A program made the position numbers and the translations under genes. The notes below the pieces were generated by a model. That model made no database searches. It saw nothing but the letters and a program-made list of their open reading frames with translations, and was not told the DNA's origin. A stretch of DNA of 64,000 nt from Agrypnia vestita (taxonomy: Eukaryota; Arthropoda; Insecta; Trichoptera; Phryganeidae), in contig JADDOH010004036.1 of the NCBI GenBank assembly GCA_016648135.1, positions 62,001-126,000 on the forward strand, written 5' to 3'. This document shows positions 47,141-59,215 of the stretch, piece by piece (the stretch's first letter is position 1; each line of letters opens with the position of its first letter).

Positions 47141-49248
47141 AGTTTATGATGATATTTAACAATGGGTGTGAAAGTTTTGATAAAAAAAGTGTATTAAAGC
47201 TTAAATTATTTTTATTTTTACATGCCCTTGTATGGCTCCCTGATACGGAAGTACCATGCTACGTACCTTCTTCGATATTGGACTGTGTAGTTCTGACCGT
47301 GGGGAACCTGGGTAAAATCTTGTCTGCGCACGTGTATTGTATGCCCGTAATGTACGTGACTGTCTGGTCGCTTTAAAATCCCTTAAACTTTAATTTAAGG
47401 GATTAAACACGCGTTCCTTATTTATTAAAAAAAAACGCTGTCTAACTGTGTTACGCAATAGTACCGGATGACTTAATTGATCAAAGTCAAAAATAGATAT
47501 TTACCTAACTAAAACAAAGATTTTAATTATTCTTATTGTTTGAGAAGTTTATATGCTGTACATATGTTTTTCATTTTTATGCAATTTTTTACCGATTTAG
47601 ACAGGTCCATGCCATTTACAAGCGTTGCTTAAATTCACTTAAAAGTGAAGTACAGTAGATTTTGTTAGGTGGAGGCAATGGCGAAGATTTGGGGGAAGGG
47701 GTAGGGGTGAAAGTAAGGGAACATCGTTAATAGAGATGGTTTACTATTATTTAAGATGCTATTACGTTGTTGTGTGTAAGAATTTTTCATCTTTTTTTTG
47801 TTAATTAATAATGTTTCTGAAGCGAAAAATTTGAAGAATGTTGTTTGCGTTAAAAAATGAATAATCTTTCTAACCTGTTTCTAACAATTGATTTGTGAAT
47901 TCTGAATAATTATTTTACTAATAAGTTTAAACTTTTTAGTAGCAAACACAATGAAAATAATAAGCAAATTAATGTACATCAAATAAACTCTCCAAACAAA
48001 ATGTCTAGAAATTGTTATGTAAATAGCTCATGCTCAAGAAGTACAAAAAAAAGTCTGGTAGATTTTACCGCTATCTTTTCTATTATTTTTGCTCTAACTA
48101 ACTCTAACTGACCGAGAGCTGATTTCCCGACAGCCATTGGCCGGGCAAGCCAATTTCCAATAAACAATATATTAAAATTATGATATGAAATTGCATATTG
48201 CGAAAACGTTCGTAAGTTTTTCAACTGACAAAAACCGTCAAAAGGAATGAATTTTAATTTAAAACAAAATTTTGAAGAAATGTTTTTTTTAGTGGGCCTG
48301 GTAGGTAATTAAGAACTTAAAAACAATTCATTTCGCACCGTACCTAGAAATTGTTTTGAATATTCTGATCTAAATTGTATTTCAAAACTAAACTTATTAT
48401 TTAATATTTCAAGCAATAATGGAATTTTTTAATACTGATGTGAATAATTTATACATTTTCTTCAAAAACTGATTGAGTAAGTAAAACACTTAAATGATAA
48501 AAATACTATTTTATTTTCACAACGAATTTTAAATCTCTAATTTTTAATGATTTATACGTGGTGATTGTACTCGTACATAAATATAAAAATTGTTCATTTA
48601 CGATAAGTTATCTAATATTAAAATGTTTATTATAATAAGTAGTATACATGTACGTAGTATAATAAGGCAGGTAAGTTTTGCTTTATCTTTATAGAGAATC
48701 AGGATGGAGACGTAATTTTCAACTTGTGTACCGGAATAAATTAGCATACGATTAATAATATTGTGTGCACTCTCCGATACAAACTAGTCAAAAATATTTA
48801 TTAAATTTCTTAATTGTCATTTTATTAAACTAGTCAAATAAAAATTATTTTTTTAATGTATAAAAATTATTTTATAATTCATTTAGTATATGAATTGCTA
48901 TATACATGGATCTGCATTTATAATAAAAGTCAACAAAATGTAGTACAATAGATGTTCAATTAGTCAATCACAATCGTTGACAAAATCAAATTTTACGTAC
49001 ATATTTAAAAATAGAGATTATTAAGGGGAAAAAATGTTAAGATGACATTCGTTGATTAATTTTTATAAAAATATTTTTATATTTAGATTTTGTCATTTTT
49101 TTTTCAAAGTGTGTTAGAGAGAGATCTAACTAATGTTGTTCCATAAATATAAATATATGCTGTGTTCAATTTCGGTCAAATTGTCGCTTGGTCATTCTTT
49201 CCACCGTCGATATTACATTATAAGTAATGTAGTCCAGGAATCAAAATA
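47141..49248. other. AT-rich sequence with one GC-richer patch
   Basis: 47220-47380 carries a 76-codon plus frame (VWLPDTEVPCYVPSSILDCV) without recognised homology. The rest is AT-rich. Confidence 0.35.
47377..47404. repeat. Hairpin with 11-bp arms
   Basis: AATCCCTTAAA and TTTAAGGGATT around a 6-nt loop. There is no U-run directly after it, so it is not a terminator. Confidence 0.8.
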
Positions 49249-50533
49249 TTAGGTCCTTACATATGAAATTGGCGATTAGTATGGGAAGAACATAAAGCCG
49301 ATTTTTTTTATTATAATATATTTATTTAATCAAAGTATGTACCATTGCTATCTATGCACTTTTGCCATCTCATAAGTAGTTCATCGATCCCTTTACTAAA
49401 AAAACCATTCGGACGGGAATCAATAAAATCTTTGAAGGCGGTTTGGACTGCCCCATCGGAGTTGAATTTTTTCCTTTGCAAGAAGTTATCCAAATTTCGA
49501 AAAAAATGGTAATCTGTTGGGGCAAGGTCCGGAGAGTACGGTGGATGTCTTAGACATTCCAATTGAAGCTCCTCTAATTTGGTAGCCGTCTGTTGTGCAG
49601 TGTGTGGTCTAGCGTTATCATGAAGCAACAGTGGCCTAGAGCGATTAACCAGCCTCGGTTGTTTAGCAGCTAGCTTTTCCATCATGGTTTGCAGTTGCTG
49701 ACAATAGACATCTGCCGTAATCGTCTGGCCAGATTTAAGAAAGCTGTAGTGAACGACACCAGCACTAGTCCACCGAACGCTCACAAGTAACTCTTTTGGA
49801 GTCAATTTTCGCTTGGGGCATGGTTTGGCTGGTTCGGCAGGGTTCAGCCATTGCGATGAGCGCTTCCGATTATCGTACAGGATCCACTTTTCATCACAGG
49901 TAATGATTCGATTTAAAATCCCTTCATTATTGTGCCGATTGAGTAATGCAACACAGCAGTCAACGCGCGTTTGTTGATTTGCTTCACTCAATTCGTGAGG
50001 TACCCACCTTTCAAGCTTTTTCACCTTACCAATTTGCTTCAAGTGGATTAAAACAGTTTTATCACTAACACCGCAGCCTGCAGCTAACTCGGATGTGTTT
50101 TGCGATGGATCCACTTCCACAATAGCCTCCAATTCTTCATTGTCAACTTCGGTCTCCGGCCGTCCACGGGGCTTGTTCTGCAGGTCGAAATTTCCAGAAC
50201 GAAAACTTTGGAACCAAAAACGCACTGTGTTTTCTTTTGCGGCACCGTCGCCATACACATCATTAATCCTTCGAGCCGTTTCTGCAGCACTGGTGCCACG
50301 GTGGAACTCGTACTCGTAAATAACGCGATATTTCAAGTTTTTCATTTTGTAAACTGAGTGACGCAAAGAAAAAAACAATTGAGGAAAAAACAAATGAATT
50401 ATAATTTTCAAAACACAAATACATGAGTAAATAGCTGTATAAATTTGGATTTGGAATTCCTAACTAAAGAGAAGATATTTAAGATCAAATTTGCCAGTAC
50501 GGCAAAACGCCAATTTCATATGTAAGGACCTAA
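49249..50533 (-). mobile_element. Mariner (cecropia-type Tc1/mariner), complete copy with uninterrupted transposase
   Basis: This is a 1,285-bp element flanked by TA target duplications. Its perfect terminal inverted repeats begin TTAGGTCCTTACATATGAAA and end in the reverse complement at 50533. It is the second copy of the family in the window; the other is at 8291-9584, inverted relative to this one and nearly identical. High identity between copies and intact termini indicate recent transposition. Confidence 0.95.
49326..50345 (-). CDS. Mariner transposase (cecropia subfamily), full length
   Basis: This DD34D transposase cuts and pastes mariner elements at TA sites. I prefer the start at 50345 (MKNLKYRVIYEYEF), giving 339 residues, close to the usual mariner length of about 345. 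An in-frame ATG at 50411 would add 22 hydrophobic residues not typical of the family. Visible features in order are: N-terminal paired-like helix-turn-helix region (AAETARRINDVYG, then NTVRFWFQSF), a GRP motif (KPRGRPE), WVPHEL, the first catalytic Asp in ITCDEKW, the second in LLLHDNARPHT and the third in YSPDLAPTDYHFF. The spacing between the second and third Asp is exactly 34. The frame is uninterrupted. One oddity is that the usual SVWW motif reads SVRW, whereas the otherwise broken sister copy keeps SVWW. Codon use is more GC-rich than the surroundings. Confidence 0.93.
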   Translation of the reverse strand: MKNLKYRVIYEYEFHRGTSAAETARRINDVYGDGAAKENTVRFWFQSFRSGNFDLQNKPRGRPETEVDNEELEAIVEVDPSQNTSELAAGCGVSDKTVLIHLKQIGKVKKLERWVPHELSEANQQTRVDCCVALLNRHNNEGILNRIITCDEKWILYDNRKRSSQWLNPAEPAKPCPKRKLTPKELLVSVRWTSAGVVHYSFLKSGQTITADVYCQQLQTMMEKLAAKQPRLVNRSRPLLLHDNARPHTAQQTATKLEELQLECLRHPPYSPDLAPTDYHFFRNLDNFLQRKKFNSDGAVQTAFKDFIDSRPNGFFSKGIDELLMRWQKCIDSNGTYFD

Positions 50534-50689
50534 TATATATATATATATAGTTTGTTCATCACTAGAACATTTTTTACTGGCGACGAAGTTGGATTAGCTC
50601 ACTCGATTAACATCATTTTAATAATTTATTTATTTCTTTATAATATCAGTATTATATATAGTAATAACTATAACTATAATAATCAGTTT

Positions 50690-51200
50690 TGTCCGGGCCC
50701 TGAACGGTAGTCACAATAACTGCGGGTATAATCTTGGTATCCGATCATGTGAGGTTAGTGCAACGGTAGCTCTTTAACAAACGGCTCCTGCGTGCCTGGA
50801 CCGCCTCCCCCCGGGAACTAATTATAGTCACGGCGGGTAATTTATATAACTATCCCAGTTGTACCACAATCGCGCGCCGCGGAGCCGAGTCGAGTCCCAG
50901 CGCGCCTGTCAGGGACCATAAAGTGTTTCCTCGCTTAATTTTAGGTTTATTATAATTAAGACGAAGCGAACGAGGTAGTAAAACTGGTGTTTACGGCGCC
51001 GTGCGTGGGACAAAGATTTGGGATTCGTTTAGACCGCAGAACAAACAACACCGCCGGAGCGCCCCTGGAAAATATAAGGGAAGATTGTTGATAATTTCTG
51101 TCGTGCCTGCGTAACATGATGTGCTGAAATATTTAGGGCGTCCCCGTTCCGGGAAGAACCCGCACGTGAAGGGCGATCGTATATTTTACAAATGAAGGAT
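50690..51200. other. GC-rich unique island
   Basis: About 500 bp, including CGCGCGCCGCGGAGCCGAGT at 50872-50891 and CACCGCCGGAGCGCCCCTGG. No homologous exon was recognised. Promoter, 5' untranslated exon or conserved enhancer are all possible. Confidence 0.35.
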
Positions 51201-53639
51201 TTGTATTCCGAGTCATTTCCTTCGTTCCCTTGAAATGCTTTCTGTTAGTTGTGTAAATAATAATTTTGATTATGAGTCCTGTTGATGCGTGGCTCGGATT
51301 ATTTCTGTAATTTAAATAGTTCATAATTTGAATCATAAATTGCATCTGTAGATAATTGAACCAGGCCAATATTTCACAGTAATAACATAGAAATTTGATA
51401 TTTTAAACACAGTAACAAATATTTACTTACTATTATATTATGAACTATTTACAGCAGTATCTGTTCGACATTTTATAAAGTCCATTAATTGTATTTTATA
51501 CTATTGTAATAGGCTATTTCTTTATTATTATTCATTGCAAATAAAAAAAATTACAATTTCTAATACCAACCGGTAAAAAAATACTAAAAATAGACAACAA
51601 AAATAATATTGAACGTTGAAAATGATGACACATGGCAGATAAACACAATAATAAGTTGCCAAAAATACAACTACTTTGACGAATAATTAGTTATTGAATT
51701 GAAAATCAGAACTTTCTGTTTATTGGATTACGATTTTAGGTGTGATTTTATTGTCGATGTTTTTTTGCAAAAATGATGTAATTGTCAGATGTTCGTTTTC
51801 AAAACAAAAAACACATTTATTCTGCGGCTGTCAATATCATATAGTTTATAAACTTTTGAATACGGTACTGAAAATAGATAAAACGTGAAAGTTGGTAGAC
51901 ACCTGGATATTTTTGAAAATGCACACGTTTTTTGATTTGTAGCATCATATGTATGCTTTGAGTCATCCTGAAACGTCGGCTATTTTAGCTATCAAAAACC
52001 AACAGTTACAGTTGTATCACTTCAAAAATAAATATTGATAATTTAACTACATTCTAGTACCTATTATCAAATACATTTATCATCTTCATATACACAGTTT
52101 TATTGTATAAATATATTATATATTTTTAAGCAATATATAAATATTATTTATCAAAATCACGCCAAAGAATTATAACTTTTACCGTGCGTACTTGAGTATA
52201 CACTCTTTTAATTTTTTTTTCACGTGAACTTCATTTTAATATAATTTTTAATCATTCCCTCATGATATTAAAGTTTTATTTGTACACGAGTTCGTAGCCG
52301 CTTTCTTCCCTTAAATGTCTTGATACATATAATATTAACAAGTGTTATGGGGGTCGTAAAGTGGGAGACGAATTTCCACCATTTAAATGGTTATAGAGGG
52401 AAGTTTGCCGAAATACTACAGCGTATATGTAAATACGTTATTTGCTATAGTTTGAATCTACATGCTAACATTAACCGTTAACTATTTAACACATTCGACC
52501 TGCGGGTCAACACAAGGACGCCTCGCTGCTACGTGTTAAACACTCTGAACAAGAATGTGGCCTAAGCTGCGTCCCTTAACTCATACGGCCACTACAGATA
52601 TCTGCCATTGGTCCAGGACGATGTATAATCTGTGAGATATGTTTATTTCCTGTGGTGAAAAACTTCTTTAAATGTATAAAATAGATTTGGTACAATAATG
52701 GTCCATATCGATAGACGCTGGATAAAGAATAAGTTATGTTTTTTTATACTAACGACGAGATATTCTGTATAAATTTATGTATACACAAATGATGAATTTA
52801 AGATTCTCACGGATTAAATATTTAGGAGGTAATTTTAGAAATTTCGCAGCTTAGACCACAAAAGACCTAAGTGTATAAATTAAAACTAGCTTAGCGCTAA
52901 ACGGCCGGCCTGAGGAAGCGTGTTTCACACCAAATATTTTTGGAGCGATAAGACACCGCCCCCATCTGAAGATGACCAACGCGGTCTGCTTGAATCTTCG
53001 GGAGTACAACGGTTCTTCTCAGGTCCAACAGATTCGGGATACCCGAGATAATTTACCTCATTCATATATCAGCGGCGTGCAGTCATTTCTTTGGGAAGGC
53101 AAATAAGAAATAAGGGTGATGTAATTTTTTCGTAAAACTCCTCCTTGACTGCAATCCCTTGTCCATGGTTCCACCAAGTCCAACCTGCATTCAGTTATTA
53201 ACGGATTTTCTACTAGTAGTATGAAAGGCATACATAGTTTGGGTTTCTTGGCGAACGCCTCTAAGCTATGTGAATGTCATTTTCTTGATAATAGCAATAA
53301 TTAGGGACTGCTGCGTGCGTTGGCTTATTCATTACTTTTATACAAAACAAAAAATACATTAAAGAAAAGAATTATAAAGCTTCTTTCCAGTAAAGATATT
53401 AGTAGGGTAGATTTGGAAAAAAATACAATGGGTCCAGACTCCCTACGGAGTTTGATGTGTAAATGTTCGTCACGATATGCGTGTTGCGTAAAGTATTGCA
53501 AGCAATGCACACAAAGTGCGCTGAATTTATTAAATTTAGTAACGTGGCTACGTTCTATGTATATAAGCCCTTTCCCAAACCGTGGGAATACGTATTGGCA
53601 GAAACTTAATTTGCTTAAAAACATCCCTGGAGAAATAGA
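51201..53639. other. Mixed AT-rich and GC-richer unique sequence
   Basis: 52300-52640 and 52880-53100 are GC-richer. A 111-codon plus frame at 53320-53652 (KNTLKKRIIKLLSSKDISRV) is unassigned. A possible decayed hammerhead 3' half is at about 51960-52000. Confidence 0.35.
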
Positions 53640-53990
53640 ACAACAAAATTTATAGACATGAACTAAAGTAATTTTTTTGGTACACGGTTCGATTCCAAGG
53701 CTGGTTCCAATACGTTTGACTTGTTTAAAAAATATTCTGAGCTTGTAATTTTGAAACAGTTATGAAAATTAAATCATTTTAAAAAATCTCATTCTTAGTA
53801 AAAAGATGTGCTTTATTACAAAAATACGTTTTTACTTGAAGAGACGCGTTTTGGAATGAAATTTCAGAAAAAAAACCTATTGCATATAATTACTTTTGTT
53901 TACAAAAGGATTTAATTTTGCAAGAATAAATTCTTTAACTGCATTATATGCGTCTTATATACACGCAAGGGAAGACATACCTTTTCACTT
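53640..53990 (+). repeat. Repeat R3, copy 2
   Basis: Matches 6065-6370: TATAGACATGAACTAAAGTA, ATACGTTTGACTTG, AGGATTTAATTTTGCAAGAA, then ACACGCAAGGGAAGACATAC. It is followed by a LINE-like AATA tail at 54125, so R3 may be the 3' end of a LINE. Confidence 0.6.
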
Positions 53991-54160
53991 TTTTTGTTTT
54001 TTATTATATAACTCAAGTTATTGTTGCTTTATGTTAAAACACAACATGTTAATTCTGTGGAAACTTGTAAGATGGTCTCTATACTGTTCAATAATCATGT
54101 ATAATCTCTTTATATGTACTGTTAGTTTCCCATAAATAAATAAATAAATAAATAGCTTTG
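53990..54160 (+). mobile_element. Jockey-like LINE 3' untranslated end with AATA tail
   Basis: The sequence ends TAGTTTCCCATAAATAAATA plus further AAATA units at 54125-54152, as at 3' ends of jockey-type LINEs. No coding is preserved. It follows directly after repeat R3 copy 2. Confidence 0.45.
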
Positions 54161-55544
54161 TTGTGACAATTCCCCCCCTTAAATGAAGAGCTTAGTTATA
54201 CTCTGTAAAATTTTATATTCTTTGCTTAGGAACCATGTTTCCCATTTTTTTATAAATAAAATAATAATTTAAAATATGTTTTGCTTGGTATAATGCATTC
54301 TTTATTTTTTCAACTCAAGGTATATAACATAAACTAGAATTTACAATATTATATGTTATATGTACTCGCATAATAATTACAAGAATAAAACATCAATGAA
54401 AGTTTTTCATCACAGAATAAAGATTTTGTTTGTATGAAAAATAAAAAATTAACCTGTAAGCACACAGTTCAATCACCATAAGAAGCGTGATATGAATTCG
54501 ATCATAATTATATCATCAACTAAAATAAACAACTGATATTAATTTGATGATAATTATATCATGAAAATTATATCATCAAATAAAATAAACAACAAAAGCA
54601 TACGTAATTTTCATAACAGCACTTTCAAACGATGTTCGTGACCACATGGTGTGAAAATATTCCGTTGCATGATGCGTGCGCATTTCATTTTATCGTAAAC
54701 ACTCACTCACTAAATGTTCAATCTTAGCATGCCTGAAGTAGAATAACTTCAAAAAACTTTATTCATTCATTTAAAACAATTGGCGCTAGAAAGGGTTGTC
54801 ATATAATGCGAGAAAGCACGCGCGTCACTGGCGACATCGCCAATGTATGGAAGGGATGAATGTCGACGAATGAAAGAACGAAGTAATGCATGGGAATCAT
54901 CATAGACCTTTCAGTTAAATATAAATGGTAGATTAGAGTTTTGAATAGGCGTAAAATCTTTATTGTTTTAATTGTATCTCTACGTTTTGTTCTTAGCCAT
55001 TTGGGAATGTGGATCAATAGATCAAACACGGGTTACTTGTTGATTTGGTTTTCATTTTAATTTTATTAATAAAATTTATTAAAGATAATGGAAATATTAA
55101 ATACCTTTTGAATGATATTGCTCGCAATTTTGAATAATTATCGCGAAGAAACCTCTAATATTTTGTATAGAAAATTATTTTAAACATCTTCGTTAAACAT
55201 TAGCAAAATCCTTTATAGGTATTTCAAATATCTTTTTGTTAGGGCTAACAAAGTCTTTCTCCGGACCTATCAGCGTGTACTTTCATTTATCGGAGGCAAA
55301 TTTCATTTAAGTTAATTTAATTTCGTTTTCTGGAAGCCAAGCTTAAATACTAAACCAACAAAAAACATTCTTGTGGAAGCGGTTAATGTACCAAAATAAT
55401 ATATTTTAAAATACTTTCCGCGTTATGAATGTAAATTATTTACAATAAGAATTGAATATTCTGATTGGAAAAAGACTTAAATCGCTGTAGGGATAATAAG
55501 CATGGTGTTTCATTTTATATCGTTTATTATAATAACATTTTATG
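54161..55544. other. AT-rich sequence with small direct and inverted repeats
   Basis: 54500-54600 repeats AATTATATCATCAA with ATAAAATAAACAAC. No gene. Confidence 0.4.
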
Positions 55545-55860
55545 GGTTAACACAATAAATTGTACTCAACGTTTTATCCCACTTATTTGAGTTATATAAG
55601 CCTAAGCGCTTTCGATGGGAAAAATCATCATCTTCAGAGGCAATATTAGAACTAATTGTAAAATAAGTGTTAGTGTGTGTAAAAATTAATTACTGTTGTA
55701 TATGTCAATAAATAACTATCCCCGTCCCTCTCCGTCCACCATTTACTTTCGTCATATTGATTTACAATTAGCTCTAATATTGCCTCAGAAGACTCATCGA
55801 AAGCGCTTAGGCTTATATAACTCAAATCAGTAGAATAAAACGTTGTGTATAACTTATTGT
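55545..55860. repeat. Inverted repeat pair with a hammerhead-like core
   Basis: Arms of about 95 bp (55545-55655 and 55765-55860) are inverted copies sharing ACTCAACGTTTTATCCCACT and AAGCCTAAGCGCTTTCGATG. The left arm on the minus strand is complete; the right arm on the plus strand has lost most of stem II. The spacer contains an unrelated AT-rich sequence. Confidence 0.75.
55600..55641 (-). ncRNA. Hammerhead-ribozyme-like motif, complete core
   Basis: CUGAAGA at 55637-55631; one U; stem II GAUG with CAUC; GAAA at 55613-55610. Stem III AG..CU, predicted cleavage triplet CUU (55606-55604). Stem I GCCT (55641-55638) with AGGC (55603-55600), all four paired. Its family is distinct from the CUGACGA copies. 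Confidence 0.6.
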
Positions 55861-56099
55861 GTCAATCATGAACTTCCACTCTGTAAATGAAACAACGCTT
55901 AATTTATTATTTAACAGGTTTTTTATTGACAAAAATGCATTCAGTTCTAGCATCTTGGTTGTTTTATGCCTCACAGAGTGATCGTGGACGTTGAGACCAA
56001 GTAAGAGAAATACATTTGGTGCCTTTGAAATGTGGAGCTGTAGAGAATCCCGTAGAATGCAATGTATACTAACTAATCCATACATTTAAAAATTATTAA

Positions 56100-56530
56100 A
56101 GGAACTAACTAATCATCACGCCGTTTCCTCGCAGAGAGGATAGAACGCCATATTCTTCTATTTTGGCACACCATTTTTGCTTCGGCTACATTCATACATC
56201 TTCTCATGCATGCCCTACGGTTGTTGAGGCCTTTAAAAGGGCCCTCCCTTAATACTTGTATTATTGTCTTATCTTATAATACGGTCTTTTGCGGATGCCC
56301 TCTTTTCCTATTGCCTTCAACACTCGCCCGATATATTTTCCTAACCATTCTTTCCTCGCTCATACCTTCTACATGAGCAAACCATCTCAGCATTCCTTCC
56401 TTTATTCTATCTGCCACATTAGAGCCAGCATTACATTCACTTTTCATTTGTTCATTCCTCACTCAATGATTTTCACACAATCGTCCTAGTGACCGCATTT
56501 CTACCATATTCCGTCTAAATTATTAAGGAT
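56100..56530 (-). mobile_element. RTE-like LINE C-terminal fragment
   Basis: The minus strand reads RIKEGMLRWFAHVEGMSEER, then MVRKIYRASVEGNRKRGHPQ, within a 62-codon open stretch at 56462-56274. Neighbouring frames extend it on both sides. It is related to the fragment at 32250-32525. Confidence 0.85.
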
Positions 56531-57963
56531 CCAAGAATTATTGGTAGTCATGGATGATAGCGAATGATCGCTAATGTCTAGATCAGAATCTAGGGTTCAT
56601 GATTCTCAGGAACCGACTGAGAAAATAATTATCTTTCTCTCTGCTCTATTGTTACAAAACAAATTTACCAAACCGGGCTCGCTTCAATAAATATTGTTAT
56701 TATTAGCATTACAACGACTGAGTCATCGAGTGCTTACGTGACCACAATTCAAAAGATACGGCTGACATGCAGATTTAAATACGTAAAGCGACAAGTCGAA
56801 ACAAGATTTGTTTCTCTTCTCTTTATTTTCATTTCTTAATTAGTTATCCAATTCCTATATATTTATATTTTCATTTTTCGTTGACGTCTAAGATTCCAAT
56901 TTTAATTTTTAGTATACGTTGTACCCCGATTTAGGGACTTTTGACCCTCAAACATATTAATAATTCAATAAACAATGGCCTTATACCTATAATATTTTTT
57001 TTAATTATAAAAATTTATTGTTTAAAAATTTATAGGTATTTTTACCCTCAGAGCCGATTGTATCAATTTAGATTTTTGTAATCTTTCGTAAAAAAAGTTT
57101 TTAACAAAAACGTATTTTATGATGGTGGGTGGAAAAAGCGATAATCTATGGTACAAACGAACGGTTAGTGATATTAAATTTCACAGTACATTTTTTTCAT
57201 TTCAATTTGTACAATGGACAACTAACAGTTTTTTTATTATAAAGTTAATCCTAGCTCAAAAATTAATAATATCCTACAAAAGTGAAATTTGTCTTACAGT
57301 CTTAGAATAGGTTACTATCGAGTTTCAAAAATTAGTAATGCTATTTGAGAAATACTTATCATTAGGAACACTAAATTGATTATAAGATTAATAAGTACAG
57401 AAATTTCAAAATGTAATGAATATTTAAGCTAAGATTTCGGTTTACAATTGGATTAAACCATTTTAGAACATTTTCTAACATTCATTATTTGCCGTTAACT
57501 TATGACGGCATCCCTTAATAATTTCAACCCTTCGATGGGATGGTTGGAACAGATTGAATCCTTCTCTGGAATTCAATTAAAGAGGATTAAACACTACTGG
57601 CACGACCTTTTTTGGGGGCAGTATCACGGGCCTGGATCGAATCGGTGCTGGTTCAAGAGGAAATAATGAAGTTTTGCTGGATTTTGAAACGCATGTTTCA
57701 TTTCTTCACAACCCGGGGTAATTAGGGTCTGGAACTGAAATATGCACCCCTTATTGGTATGTTTTATACTATTTCGTTATTTAGTATAATTAAAAATTGT
57801 TTGTGAGATTCATCCATCATGGCCAAATGCGCGCGCGAACGTTGGTTATTTAAGGATATATTTACAGAAATTATAAAATCCGTAAACAAAGCGCAATATA
57901 TTTAAAGCGACTCGCTTGACATTTGCAAATTGTCATCAAAAAATTAAAAGGGATTGATATTAA
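56531..57963. other. AT-rich sequence with a GC-richer unique patch
   Basis: 57480-57840 (ATCACGGGCCTGGATCGAAT, CACAACCCGGGGTAATTAGG) is unique here; candidate conserved non-coding DNA. Confidence 0.35.
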
Positions 57964-58239
57964 ATTTTTCGACCGAAATTACCAGCTCTACATATACTAT
58001 TTCGGGAAGCATCAAATGCAGAATTAGGGGTTGGTAATTTTACTAATACAAAACTTGTACAGTGTCTCGGAATGGAAGTCTTTCACGGAAATGCTGGTGA
58101 TGGTAAATTAAGAGGTTTATGGGAAAGTGATCGTATTTCATATCCAGATTTACGCTCTGAATTCAGAAGACCTACATCGGAATATGAGCCATTCAGTGAA
58201 CCTTTGACAGATGTACATTGGGATTTATCAAAAAACTAA
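57964..58239 (+). other. Unassigned 91-codon open frame, protein-like composition
   Basis: The frame has no ATG at its left edge; it is open from 57964 to TAA at 58237. Readable parts are AELGVGNFTNTKLVQCLGME, VFHGNAGDGKLRGLWESD and RISYPDLRSEFRRPTSEYEP. The composition (mixed, with Trp, Tyr, Pro and acidic residues) looks like real protein, unlike the AT-driven Ile/Phe/Lys/Asn frames around it. The LINE endonuclease remnant begins right after it. I recognise no family. It could be a transposon ORF, a captured host exon or an old viral insertion; none is supported. Confidence 0.35.
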
Positions 58240-58244
58240 CATAT

Positions 58245-59215
58245 TTTGTGCATCGACGATTTTAATCTTCGTATTGCTAATGATGCAACTGTATGGAAAG
58301 GAGTCATCAGGAAACCGTAAGTTAATTTCCAAGGAAACATGATATTGGATTACTGTGAAAGTAATTGTCTTACCAGAATAAATCCCAAAGAACATCTTGG
58401 TGAACAAAAACTGTATGGAAAGCTTTACAAAAGAAGAAAAAAGTACTGAGTATGGATTGGTAATCTAAAGGAAAGAAAACCGAAAGAAGTACCTTGAGAA
58501 AAAAGCGAAGATCAGGAGAGTTGTGAACGCGACCAAACAACAATCACGGAAAAATTTTGGCACAAAGCTAGAAAATAATTACCAAACAACGAAAAAGCTA
58601 TTTTGGCAAATAGTTCAGTGTCTACGGAAGAGATGAATCAGGCAACCTCTTTAGGGGTGAAGAAGATATGTAAGAAAGATAGAAAAAAATGTATTGAAAA
58701 ACTCCTCAACTCAAAAACATAAGGTTGACGGATCATTAGACTCAAACATCAAATAGTGAAGACAATAGTTACATAATAAAATAAGTAAATGGTGACATAA
58801 AATCGATGAAAAATCGGAAGGTGGCTGGCAGAAACGAGATAAGGTCTGAGATGTTGAAAAGTCTTAGTAATATGGGTATAAGTTGGTAGCCCGCATTTTT
58901 ACAAAAGCGTGAAAGACGAGCAAGGCCCCAAAAGTTAAGCGAACAGGAACTTTTATATCTCCCCATCTTTAACAAGGAAGACAGCGAAGCGTGTACAAAT
59001 TTTAGAGAAATTACCTTGCTGAGCCAGCCAGGTAAAGTATACGCTTGCATTCTCCATCATTGGAGAAAAAATATCGTAGAGTAACCGAAAAAATTATGCA
59101 AGAAAATTCTTGCGGGGTCAGAGCCGGGACAAGTAGAACGGACCAAATATGGACCCTAACGGTTCGGGTTGAAGAGGTTTCAGATAAGTATCCCGGTAGT
59201 AACCAAATATTTTTT
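58245..59215 (+). mobile_element. RTE-like LINE with endonuclease and reverse-transcriptase remnants
   Basis: The plus strand gives DDFNLRIANDATVWKGVIRK at about 58256 (the GDFNARVGxDxxxWxGVIG endonuclease motif). At about 58800 comes KNRKVAGRNEIRSEMLKSL, and at about 58965 FNKEDSEACTNFREITLLSQ followed by PGKVYACIL. These last two are reverse transcriptase palm-entry motifs KAPGxDGI and FKKED...NYRGITLLS. The palm catalytic motif is absent, so the copy is truncated on the 3' side near 59215. Many stops. Confidence 0.85.

Noticed and set aside
50084..50357. Additional frames opposite the mariner transposase
   Set aside because: Shadow frames of the transposase gene; the same shadows appear opposite the copy at 8467-8729.
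51940..52010. Further hammerhead motif (CATCCTGAAACGTCGGC)
   Set aside because: Only the GAAAC side with a flanking GTCGGC is visible; no CUGANGA box lies at the right distance, so it is at most a decayed half.
53320..53652. 111-codon plus-strand frame as a gene
   Set aside because: A 99-codon frame runs opposite, composition follows base content, and the adjoining sequence is repeat R3; weak LINE-like resemblance only.
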